Shown in pieces: positions 7,666-15,221 of a stretch of 15,632 bases of DNA; the stretch's first letter is position 1, and every line of letters starts with the position of its first letter. Location of the stretch: NCBI GenBank assembly GCA_034666705.1, contig JAXDLH010000132.1, positions 1 to 15,632 of the forward strand, given 5' to 3'. A program made the position numbers and the translations under genes. The stretch is from JAXDLH01 sp034666705. GTDB lineage: Bacteria; Chloroflexota; UBA6077; SHYK01. Below the pieces are notes generated by a model. It saw nothing but the letters and a program-made list of their open reading frames with translations. It was not told where the DNA came from and searched no databases.

Positions 7666-8241
7666 TCACGAGCGCAGGGGCAGATATTTCTGGATGACCT
7701 CATCCAGCGGGGCGACGTCGCCCTTGAGGATGGTGCGGATGATCATCAGCGCGGCCTCTTTGGCGCCCGCCTTGGTCCGCGCCTCGGAATGAGTCATGGT
7801 GCAGTCTTCGGCGATGACCACCTTGTACCGATTCTGGAACGCATCGGCTGCGGTCCAGATCACACAGTTGTCGGTCGAAGCGCCGGCGAGGATCACGCAG
7901 TCGCAGCCCATCGTGCGCAGCGTGTAGTCCAGATCGTTGTGCGAGAACCCGCTCAGGTACCGCTTATTGATCAGGATGTCGCGGTCGACCGGCTGGAGCT
8001 CCGGAATGACCTCGAGGCCCTCACTGCCGGGCGCCAGGTGCGACGTGTCGTGCCCGAGGTTGTCAGTTGGCCGTCGCATACTCGATACGTGCAGCACCTG
8101 GACGCCTGCGGCGTATGCAGCGTCCTTGAGCGCCCGGACCTTGGCTACCATCTCATAACCGTAGCTCCCGGGCAGCCAGCCATAGCCCTTCACCATATCC
8201 AGCACGATGACCGCCGGTTTCTGCACCGCCTCCTCGACCAT
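7666..8241 (-). CDS. Isochorismatase-like cysteine hydrolase
   Basis: This 191-aa protein is of normal length for the isochorismatase-like superfamily. The catalytic residues are visible: D15 in VIVLDM, K93 in INKRYLSGF, and the nucleophile C126 in AGASTDNCV, where the preceding GA-S/T segment forms the usual cis-peptide oxyanion region. Members hydrolyse amide or enol-ether bonds (nicotinamidase, N-carbamoylsarcosine amidase, maleamate amidase, isochorismatase); sequence alone does not choose among them. The ATG at 8241 has AGAGGGG about 6 nt upstream. It is the first gene of the minus-strand unit leading into the two DLH copies, which suggests a small catabolic operon. Probably cytoplasmic. 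Confidence 0.88.
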   Translation of the reverse strand: MVEEAVQKPAVIVLDMVKGYGWLPGSYGYEMVAKVRALKDAAYAAGVQVLHVSSMRRPTDNLGHDTSHLAPGSEGLEVIPELQPVDRDILINKRYLSGFSHNDLDYTLRTMGCDCVILAGASTDNCVIWTAADAFQNRYKVVIAEDCTMTHSEARTKAGAKEAALMIIRTILKGDVAPLDEVIQKYLPLRS

Positions 8242-8282
8242 GAAAACCCCTCTTCATCGAAAATAGGCAACGTATCATCCGT

Positions 8283-8387
8283 ATGCTACGCCCGACCCCT
8301 TCGTACATGTTCGCGAGCGGCCGGTTCAAGACCTCGTTCGCAACCGAGGTCAGTATGGATTACGATTTCACCCAGAACGTGTGGTGA
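8283..8387 (+). pseudogene. Third dienelactone hydrolase tail remnant, opposite strand
   Basis: A 34-codon open frame ends FKTSFATEVSMDYDFTQNVW then TGA. It lines up with the C-terminal extension of the intact DLH (VRTEFAADFAVDYDFNKSVR) and of the gutted copy (YSRDYDFSKNVRLA). No hydrolase core or SD precedes it; upstream is the divergent isochorismatase-like start at 8241. It is best read as the 3' stump of another DLH copy lying in the opposite orientation. The match is about 20 residues, so chance is unlikely but not excluded. Confidence 0.6.
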
Positions 8388-8413
8388 GCGTAGGCGCCTC
8401 ATCTCTCCGCGTT

Positions 8414-8443
8414 CGAAATCAGTATTTCGGACGGCGTTCGTCC
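8414..8443 (+). promoter_or_regulatory. Two adjacent small hairpins before the 8469 gene
   Basis: CGAAAT-CAGT-ATTTCG (8414-8429) is a perfect 6-bp stem with a 4-nt loop. GGACG-GCGTT-CGTCC (8429-8443) is a perfect 5-bp stem with a 5-nt loop and shares one base with the first. They sit just before the SD GGAGGT (8452-8457). They may be a 5' UTR structure, an operator, or chance. Confidence 0.25.
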
Positions 8444-8468
8444 AGTCGACCGGAGGTACACTCACGCA

Positions 8469-8849
8469 ATGACCATGGAGAACTTTGGACTGAACCGGGC
8501 CGCCCGCCGCAAGGGCTCGAATCCGCAGTTCGGGGGCTCGAATGCCGACGAACACGTGCGTGACCTCGCCGGCAGCAGCCACCTCTGGATCTACCTCACC
8601 CCGCACAAGCGGCTCAAGGGGTACGACGAGCTCCAGCAGTACGTGGAAGCGAGGGGCTGCATGATCGGCCTGGCTACCGACGCGCCAGTCGACGTGGGCA
8701 AGGGGTTCCAGCAGCTCAAGATCGGCGCCCGGCCCGGCACGCTGCTGCCACCGGAGGTCTTGCAGGAAGCCCACCGCTGGGCTCACCGCCACAACTTCCT
8801 GCACAGCTTCTTCAAGCCAGATGGCAGCGGGAACGTGCTGCGACCGTAG
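8469..8849 (+). CDS. Small protein of unknown function
   Basis: This 126-aa protein matches no family I recognise. It is likely real: GGAGGT ends 11 nt before the ATG at 8469, and composition is balanced with ordered-looking segments such as SSHLWIYLTPHKRLKGYDEL (36-55) and ARGCMIGLATDAPVDVGKGF. The N-terminus (residues 1-30) is Asn/Arg/Gly-rich and may be flexible; the C-terminal third is rich in His and aromatics (HRWAHRHNFLHSFFKPDG). There is no signal peptide or membrane segment, so it is probably cytoplasmic. An ATG at 8475 is an alternative start but lies farther from the SD. The gene is on the opposite strand from the hydrolase unit and stands alone. Confidence 0.6.
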   Translation: MTMENFGLNRAARRKGSNPQFGGSNADEHVRDLAGSSHLWIYLTPHKRLKGYDELQQYVEARGCMIGLATDAPVDVGKGFQQLKIGARPGTLLPPEVLQEAHRWAHRHNFLHSFFKPDGSGNVLRP

Positions 8850-9192
8850 CATGCGAATCACCAGCCCGCCATGCAGCGGTCTACTCGAAGACATTGCCCG
8901 GCGGTGCTGCAAAATTGGACCGTGAGCCCTGGCATCGAGGCCTGTTTCGGCAAGGCTGGCATCTGCACCCGCCCCCGGTCGCCGTCCTCGCACGAGAATC
9001 GCACGAAGTCGCATTCGCGGAGCCCCCTCCGCATTAGCTACTCCGTCGCAGGCTCAGGAGCGGCTCGTGCGATGTCGCGAGCACTTGTGCCGACGGTCGT
9101 GCGCGAGATACGTTGTGACGAACTGCATTGTTTTTTGTCCTGCAGCCGCCTCTTGGGCCGCCTCTTGGACGGGAGGAGAAGGGATAACGTCA
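8850..9192. other. Intergenic region upstream of the substrate-binding protein gene
   Basis: No gene is supported; the frames that cross this region are rich in Arg, Ser and Pro and lack an SD. It should hold the promoter of the lipoprotein gene, but I see no clear -35/-10 pair. A T6 run lies near 9131-9136 and an exact tandem repeat at 9145-9168. Confidence 0.4.
9145..9168 (+). repeat. Perfect 12-bp tandem duplication in the leader
   Basis: GCCGCCTCTTGG occurs twice with no gap (9145-9156 and 9157-9168), immediately before the GGAGGAG SD of the lipoprotein gene. Such short tandem copies arise by replication slippage and could vary in number between strains. Confidence 0.7.
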
Positions 9193-10899
9193 ATGCGCCG
9201 GAGCTTGCGCGCCCTGCTGGCGGTTCCCGTGATCTTCGTGATTGCCTGCGGGCAAGGGACGGCGCCCGCCGGCGGGCGGGATGCGGGCGCGCCGGCGCCC
9301 GTGGCCGCAAGCCCCAAACGGCTCACGATCTCCGTCGTCAGCGAGCCCACGGGCTTCAACCTGGCGGTCGAGACCCAGCGCATCTCCCTTACTCAGGCTG
9401 GACTGGCCTATTTCCTCTTTCCGGGTCTTACGGTCCACGACGATCAGGGCAGTCTTCACGCGACGCTGGGCGAGACGATCCCCTCCATCGAGAATGGCCT
9501 CTGGAAAGTGTTCCCGGATGGGCGGATGGAGACAACCCATCCGATTCGTGCGGGCGCGGCCTGGCACGACGGGACGCCGCTCACCGGAGAGGACCTCGCC
9601 TTTACGGTGAGCGTCGTAAGCGATAAAGAGCTTCCGGAGTTCCGCCAGGCAGGAGTCGACCTGATCGAGCGGGTAGAGGCCGGTCCGCGCTCGGCAACAG
9701 TTACCTGGAAGCAGCCCTTCGTCGACGCCGCCGCGCTGTTCAGCATGATCGGCAATCTGTCACGGTCGAATCCGCTGCCCAAGCACCTGCTCGAGCAGGA
9801 TTACCTGACGAATAAGGCCGGCTTCACCCAACTTCGCTACTGGAACGAGGACTTCGTCGGTCTGGGCCCATATCGGATCAAGGAGTGGGTACGAGGGAGC
9901 CATCTGATGCTGGGGGCGTTCGATGGGTACGCGCTTGGCCGGCCGAAGATCGACGAGATCGACGTGCGGTTCATACCCGACCCCAACACCATGGTGGCGA
10001 ATCTGTTGTCGGGGACCCTCGATATGCCACAGGGCTCCATCGTGGGGCTGGACCAATCTGCCACGGTGCAGCAGCAGTGGCAAGCCGGGAAAGTCACGAT
10101 CGCGGCAGACGGCTGGGTCGTGGCCTATGCGTAGTTCATCGACCCACAGCCGCGGGTCGTCCTGAACCCGCAGTTTCGGCGGGCGCTCCTCTATAGCACC
10201 GATCGGCAACAGATGGTCGATACGTTGATGCAAGGCATGGTTCCCGTGGCTGACAACGTGTTCAGTCCGGGCACGGCGGAGTACGAAGCGACCCAGGGAA
10301 GTGCCGTGCACTACGACTACGATCCGGGGCGGGCGAGTCGGATGCTGGAGGAGCTTGGGTTCACCCGGGGGGCGGACGGGATGCAGCGCGATGCGAGCGG
10401 GCAACTCCTGGAGCCAGAGGTCCGGGCCTATGCCCAGCGGGACATTCATCAGAAGACCTTGTTCCCATTAGTGGACTACTGGAAGCAGGTGGGAATCGCC
10501 GCCACGCCGGTCGCACGGACCGCTGAGCAGGCCGTGGACGCCCAGGAACAGGCCACGTTCCCGTCGTTTCTCGTTTTGCGCCAGACCAACGGCCTGGACC
10601 GTCTCGTTGGGCTGCACAGCAGCCTGGCGCGGACCCCTGAGCGGCGTTACCAGGGAAGCAACAACGGCCGCTACCAGAGCCCCGAGCTTGATCGCCTGAT
10701 CGAAGGATTTCAACGGACGATCCCGATAGCCGAACGGTGGCAGATTGCCGGGCAGATCGTGCGGCATTTCGATGAAGAACTGCCGGTTCTCCCCCTCTTC
10801 TATGACGCCCTGCCCATCTTCGTCAGCAATCGGGTCGTCAACGTCCATCCCAGCGGCGACCTGGCGTGGAACGTGCACGAATGGGACATGAGTACGTGA
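9193..10899 (+). pseudogene. ABC transporter family-5 substrate-binding lipoprotein interrupted by TAG
   Basis: The full frame would encode 568 aa. It starts with a lipoprotein signal (MRRSLRALLAVPVIFVIAC) whose lipobox VIAC places the lipidated cysteine at residue 19. Family-5 (peptide/nickel/oligopeptide) binding-protein features follow: FPDGRMETTHPIRAGAAWHD and GTPLTGEDLAFT, then later NPQFRRALLYSTDRQQMVDT and a conserved-looking C-terminus. Codon 314 is TAG (10132-10134) within VVAYA-FIDPQPRVV; the same frame continues without further damage to the natural stop at 10897-10899. One C-to-T change from CAG would explain it. The start at 9193 is supported by GGGAGGAGAAGGG upstream. The lipoprotein would sit outside the membrane and capture peptides or other solutes, but no permease or ATPase genes are adjacent. 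It may be a recent pseudogene, a suppressed stop or a sequence error. Confidence 0.85.
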
Positions 10900-10940
10900 A
10901 CATTCGGTAATCCCGGATCACTCGGCGCACAACGATCTGG

Positions 10941-11927
10941 CTACGGTGTGGGCAACGGGCTGGTCGCCAACCCGCCCGCCGGCGCGCCCGCTGCGGAGGT
11001 GCCTTGCGTCGGCGCCGCGGGTGCGGTCGGGGCGGCGCGCGGCGCCGCGATATTGCTCACGCTACCCGTACTCACTGAGGTCGGCGCCGGCAGCGCAGTC
11101 GGCACTGGCAATGCGGTCGAGATCGGCAGCGGGGTGGGGAGGCTGTTCGAGACACCCGCTTCCGGCGTATTGCCGATCGATGCCGGGGTAGCCGGTGGCG
11201 CTTGGACGGCCGGCAGGGATGTAGCGGCCGCGCCGCTGGATGCAGTGCTCGATGGTGCGGCAAACGAGTCCGGTGCCACGCCAGCCGTGGGCACCGCGCT
11301 CGTTGCGCCCGGGACCGCGGCGGCCGGCAGACTCACCGTAGGTTGTGCTGGTCCGCCCCCCGCGAGGCCCTGAGCGGCTCCCGTCGCCAGCGTGGGGGCC
11401 GCCAAGGGTGTCGGCACCCCAATCGCCGCCGACGCCGTCGGCACGGTCGGCTGCGCCACCGTGCTGCCGGCCGGTTGGTCCGAGGGAGCGTCCGTCGCCG
11501 CCGGCGGTAATCCACCCCCCGTGCGAGCGGCGGCACCGCCGGCGCCCGGTCCGCCGGCGGCCGTAGTGACTGCGGGTACGGTGGAGGTGGAGCGAGTACG
11601 TGCCGTGATGGCCGCGCCGGTCCAGCCGATCAGGAAGCCTGCAGCCGCCAGCGCGAGCAGCGCCATCCAGCCGGGCATCCGCGCTGGACCCCAGGGCAGC
11701 AGACGCCGGCCAACGGACCAGCGTGAGGAGACATTCGCCGTGGCAAGAGGAGACGGAGCTACCACCGAGGCAACCGAGGGTGGTGGAGGAACCGGCGCGG
11801 TCGGCTGTTCCCTGACGTGCTCGGTGGGCGGCGTGGATTGGGCGGGTGCAGAGTCCGGGGAGATCCCCGGCTGCGCCTCCGATCGCGGCTCGCGTGCTTC
11901 CATGGTGGCCTGGCCTCGCGCTCTCAT
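10941..11927 (-). CDS. Single-pass membrane protein with Ala/Pro/Thr-rich outer region
   Basis: This 328-aa frame has three parts: a hydrophilic Pro-rich N-terminal segment (1-80, with VPPPPSV), one hydrophobic helix (about 86-107, WMALLALAAAGFLIGW), and about 220 residues made almost wholly of Ala, Pro, Thr, Ser, Gly and Val with motifs such as ALPVPTALPAPT. The positive residues before the helix (RR at 74-75, R at 83) suggest the N-terminus is inside and the low-complexity tail outside. No enzymatic domain is visible. Such tails often act as cell-wall spacers and may be glycosylated (inference). The reverse strand is also open, so coding is supported mainly by the membrane segment. The start is unsure: ATG at 11927 has a GGAGGAAGAGG about 26 nt away, and ATG at 11903 lacks an SD. 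Confidence 0.55.
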   Translation of the reverse strand: MRARGQATMEAREPRSEAQPGISPDSAPAQSTPPTEHVREQPTAPVPPPPSVASVVAPSPLATANVSSRWSVGRRLLPWGPARMPGWMALLALAAAGFLIGWTGAAITARTRSTSTVPAVTTAAGGPGAGGAAARTGGGLPPAATDAPSDQPAGSTVAQPTVPTASAAIGVPTPLAAPTLATGAAQGLAGGGPAQPTVSLPAAAVPGATSAVPTAGVAPDSFAAPSSTASSGAAATSLPAVQAPPATPASIGNTPEAGVSNSLPTPLPISTALPVPTALPAPTSVSTGSVSNIAAPRAAPTAPAAPTQGTSAAGAPAGGLATSPLPTP

Positions 11928-12192
11928 GCAGTTCGGCGCGGCCTATGCGCGCCTCTTCCTCCACCTTAGACAGCCGATTCGCAAGCAGTCAAGCCGTCGC
12001 GCCGCTCCTAATCACTGCCACCACGGCTCCCGAACACAGTAGCGGTGGGCGTGCGTGACCTCCAGGAGTACACTGGCTTTAACAATGGTGCCGCTGGCGG
12101 ACGCCTCACTGCGCCGGCCAGAGACCGCGTGGCGGCAGCTATCCGTCCAGCCGCGGTGCTGGAGCGGCCAAGTCCGTCCACGGGAGAAGCGG
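11928..12192. other. Divergent intergenic region
   Basis: It separates the minus-strand low-complexity protein from the plus-strand DUF5996 gene. A plus-strand frame is open from GTG 12055 in phase with DUF5996, but its translation (Arg/Ser/Trp-rich) does not resemble the family and has no good SD. No clear promoter motif was found. Confidence 0.35.
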
Positions 12193-13122
12193 GTGAATTC
12201 CTCGCGTTGGAACGCTGCAGGCGAATCGTGGCCACCACTGCCGTGGGGCGAGTGGCGGGAGACGGGCGATACCCTGCACCTCTGGACGCAGGTGGTCGGC
12301 AAGGTGAAGCTGCAGCTCTGTCCTGCCCTGAACGAGTTGTGGCAGGTCGCGTTGTATCCCACCTCACGCGGGCTCGCGACCGGCCGCATCCCTTATGAGA
12401 CCGGCGCCTTCGGTATTACGTTCGATTTTGTCGAGCATGAGCTTATGGTGGCGACGAGCTACGGCGAGCGCCGCACCATGCCGCTCCGGCCCCGCTCGGT
12501 AGCCGCCTTCTACCACGAGCTCATGGGGATCCTGAGGGCGCTCGGAATCGACGTCGCGATCAGCCCGCTGCCCAGCGAGGTGCCGGAGCCCATCCGCCTC
12601 GACGAAGACGAGCGCCACACGTCCTACGATCCGGAATCTGCCCGGCGCTGGTGGCAGATCGTGCTCCAGACCAGCCTCGTTCTCGACCGGTACCGATCGT
12701 CGTTCGTCGGCAAGAGTAGTCCCGTCCTGTTCTGGTGGGGATCGTTCGATGTGAACACGACGCGCTTCTCCGGCCGGCCCGCGCCGCCGCTGCCCGGGGC
12801 CCCGCGCTTCATGCAGCTCGCCGAGGACCAGGAGAATATCTGCTGTGGATTCTGGCCGGGCAACGCCACGGTCGGCGGCGTGGAGATTGGTGAACCGTGT
12901 TTCTATGCGTATAGCTATCCAGAGCCGGCGGGGTTCGGCGCGGCATCACTCCGTGCGGCAGCAGCCACCTACCACCCGGAGCTCGGGGAGTTTCTCTTGC
13001 CCTACGAGGCCATCCGTCGCACCGCCGCACCCGCACAGACGATTCTCGACTTTTTCCTTAGCGCCTATGACGCTGCGGCGACCCGGGCCGGGTGGGATCC
13101 AACGTTGATGGCGCCCCGTTAG
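12193..13122 (+). CDS. DUF5996 family protein
   Basis: This 309-aa protein matches the DUF5996 pattern. It opens with WPPLPWGEWRETGDTLHLWT and VVGKVKLQLCP, has a central WQVALYPTSRGLATGRIPY and FDFVEHEL, and later has VLFWWGSFDVNTTRFSGR and FCGFWPGN-like text (CCGFWPGNATVGG), then FYAYSYPEPAGF. The family is widespread in bacteria and has no established function that I know. There is no signal peptide or membrane segment. I chose GTG at 12193 because GGAGA lies 5 nt upstream and family-like sequence begins shortly after; the frame is open back to 12055 (355 aa), with other starts at GTG 12055 and ATG 12085. It may be followed by the UBP-type gene as a loose transcriptional group. Confidence 0.8.
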   Translation: MNSSRWNAAGESWPPLPWGEWRETGDTLHLWTQVVGKVKLQLCPALNELWQVALYPTSRGLATGRIPYETGAFGITFDFVEHELMVATSYGERRTMPLRPRSVAAFYHELMGILRALGIDVAISPLPSEVPEPIRLDEDERHTSYDPESARRWWQIVLQTSLVLDRYRSSFVGKSSPVLFWWGSFDVNTTRFSGRPAPPLPGAPRFMQLAEDQENICCGFWPGNATVGGVEIGEPCFYAYSYPEPAGFGAASLRAAAATYHPELGEFLLPYEAIRRTAAPAQTILDFFLSAYDAAATRAGWDPTLMAPR

Positions 13123-13264
13123 CCGCGACCGCCCAGGGGATCCGGGCCACCGGCCATTCGGTCCTGAGCCACTGGAGTGGGACATGCGTAGTGAAAGCCA
13201 GCGTCAATTGGGTAGCGCCTGGTGATAATGACGCGTAGTACGACACTACACCGATGGAGAAACC

Positions 13265-13615
13265 ATGAGCGAGGATAACCACATCGATCCAACCGTGCCG
13301 CCCAGCGGCACGGGCTGCGCTGAGTGCCTGGCGGAAGGTGGCTGGTGGTTTCATCTCCGCCGCTGCGCACAATGCGGGCACATCGGGTGCTGCGACTCGT
13401 CGCCGTCCCAGCATGCGCGCCAGCACGCCGTCGCCACCGGGCACCCCGTGATCCGCAGTTTCGAGCCCGGCGAGGATTGGTTCTGGAGCTTTGCCACCGA
13501 GGAGCCTGTCGAGGGCCCCCCGCTCGCACCACCAGAATCCCATCCGCTCGACCAGCCGACGCCTGGACCAGCCGGGCGCGTGCCCCCAGACTGGGAGCAA
13601 CGGCTGCATGAATGA
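13265..13615 (+). CDS. UBP-type zinc finger domain protein
   Basis: This 116-aa protein has a UBP-type zinc finger over residues about 15-75. The putative zinc ligands are C18-x2-C21, C34-x2-C37, C42 or C43, H50, H54 and H60, followed by the conserved HPVIRSFEPGEDWFW (60-74). The C-terminal 40 residues are Pro-rich and probably disordered. In eukaryotes this finger binds the free C-terminus of ubiquitin. Small stand-alone bacterial versions are common in actinobacteria and other soil bacteria and have unclear partners. ATG at 13265 is supported by GGAG at 13255-13258. It lies 142 bp downstream of DUF5996 on the same strand. Confidence 0.88.
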   Translation: MSEDNHIDPTVPPSGTGCAECLAEGGWWFHLRRCAQCGHIGCCDSSPSQHARQHAVATGHPVIRSFEPGEDWFWSFATEEPVEGPPLAPPESHPLDQPTPGPAGRVPPDWEQRLHE

Positions 13616-13855
13616 ATCGGGGAGCGCGCTTCAATACCGGAGTCCCGGGACCTCGAACCTGGGCCTGGGCAGCACTCGCTAAGGTTCGTGCCGCGATGCT
13701 CGAGGCCGACGGCAGAATCCGACCATCGCCAATGGCGACTGGCAGCCATCAGGCACAAACCAATTTCATCGCTCAATATGGTAGTCTGGCCCAATCCGGG
13801 GAGGTTCGGCGGTCCGATCTGGCCCTTCTCAATATTTCGATCTTGGAGAGTCACG
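13616..13855. other. Gap before the propeller gene
   Basis: No gene is supported. A plus-strand frame from GTG 13688 is in phase with the propeller gene, but its translation looks non-coding and the better start is at 13856. No clear hairpin terminator was found after the zinc-finger gene. Confidence 0.35.
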
Positions 13856-14951
13856 GTGAACGTAGCTACCTCCTGCCTCGCCGCTCTCGTCTGCGCGCTC
13901 TTCAATGGCTGGCTCGCTACCACGTCGGCGTACGGCGTCTACGCCGCCTCAATGGTCCAGCCCGAGATCCGCGAGGAGCCCCGCTGGGACCTCCAGGAGA
14001 GCGGCGTCGGCGATGATTTGAAGGACGTGACCTTCCTCTCGCCCACCCTCGGCTGGGCGGTCGGGAGCAATAACACCATCATCAAAACCACTGACGGTGG
14101 CGCGACGTGGCAGCGGCAGCTCGAGCGACGCGAGGGTGGCCCCGAATTCAGAGAAGTCACCATGGTGAACGAGAACGAGGGGTGGGTGGGCTCACGGGGT
14201 GAGCTGCTCTACACCGCAAACGGCGGCCAGAGCTGGCGGCCCAGCACGCGAACCGGCATATCCGGGGATCTGGGCAATGGCTCCGTCGTGGGGCGCTCCC
14301 GGTTCCAGCTCTTCGTACCGGCTGACCGCACCTCACCCGCGCTCGCGCGCACCGACGATGGCGGAAACTCCTGGATCCCAGTGGCCAGCTCGCTTCCGTT
14401 TGGGAACAACGTCGCCTACATTCACTTTATCGATGGTCAACGCGGCTGGATGACCGGTGTGACCCAGCTCATTCCCCCGGTCTACGGGCTTGCGAGAACC
14501 GAGGATGGCGGCGCCACCTGGCGCATGGTCGATCAGCGTACCAACCAGAGTGGCAGGCTCCAATTCGTCAATCCGACCACCGGCTGGGTTCTCGGCGAGG
14601 ACGGCACCACCATTCTCGCCACGACAGACGGCGGCACAACCTGGGAGCGTCAGTTCACTAACTTCGAGCGCAATCAGGCGTTGACGGACCTGCATTTCGT
14701 CAACGAGCCCGTTGGCCACGTGCTGTCCAGTTCGGGGGGAACGCCCAAATTCAGGTGATCCGAACCGTGGACGGCGGCAACACTTGGGGACTGCTGGGTC
14801 GATTCGACGCACCGGGCCTCCCACCGCACTCAGCTTCCCGGACACGCGCCACGGCTGGGTCGTCGGCCCGCGCGGCTACATCATCCACTACCACATCGTC
14901 GAGGTCGTGGTGGAAGGATCCGGGGATGAGCCGACTGAGGTGATCGAGTAG
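13856..14951 (+). pseudogene. Asp-box (BNR) beta-propeller protein, Ycf48-like, with two frameshifts
   Basis: GTG at 13856 with GGAGAG 5 nt upstream starts a protein with a hydrophobic N-terminus (MNVATSCLAALVCALFNGWL) that could be an export signal, though it lacks the usual positive residues. Asp-box repeats follow: TTDGGATW (78-85), TANGGQSW (120-127), RTDDGGNSW (165-173), RTEDGGATW (214-222) and ATTDGGTTW (255-263), with GWAVG/GWVLG blades between them, as in Ycf48/HCF136-like and other exported propellers. The first frame stops at 14758. A sixth repeat, RTVDGGNTW, and the last blade (LSFPDTRHGWVVGPRGYI) continue in two other frames to a TAG at 14951. Both shifts fit 1-nt losses: one in a six-G run (14737-14742), one near 14811-14825. 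Function in a non-photosynthetic context is unknown; a binding or assembly role is inference. Confidence 0.8.
14737..14742 (+). repeat. G6 run at the first propeller frameshift
   Basis: Adding one G to this run restores the sense frame SSGGNAQIQVIRTVDGG across the junction, so the break coincides with a homopolymer where slippage or base-calling errors are common. Confidence 0.6.
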
Positions 14952-15221
14952 AGGGCCACCTCCTGCCAAAGACAACGCGCAAATTGAGCGCCAGCTCACC
15001 TCTCGAGCACGCCAAGCGCGTGGATCCATCTTGGCAGCAGTGCGAGCCCTGACGAGACCATTGCAGGGACCTCCTGCAGCTCACGCCTTGACGCCGTTGG
15101 CAGGAGCGCTGAGAATGACCCGGGAGCTGCGCCTGCACGCGGCCAGGGAGCGGGGCCGGGGACGGGATCCCGAGCGGGGTGGCGTGCCGCCGCCGCGGTT
15201 GCGCCACGAAGGGAGCAGGGA
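14952..15221. other. Intergenic region before the amidohydrolase
   Basis: No gene is supported; the open frames on both strands are Arg/Pro-rich and lack an SD. It should contain the amidohydrolase promoter, but I see no clear hexamers. GGGAG at 15211-15215 is the SD of the next gene. Confidence 0.35.

Noticed and set aside
8286..9014. Minus-strand 242-codon frame over the small orphan gene
   Set aside because: It has no SD and no recognisable domain; the plus-strand 126-aa frame has an SD and better composition.
10948..12042. Plus-strand frames opposite the low-complexity protein
   Set aside because: They are Gly/Ala/Arg-rich without a membrane segment or SD; the minus-strand frame has a clear membrane helix.
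12055..12192. N-terminal extension of the DUF5996 protein
   Set aside because: The translation is Arg/Ser/Trp-rich and unlike the family; GTG 12193 has a better SD.
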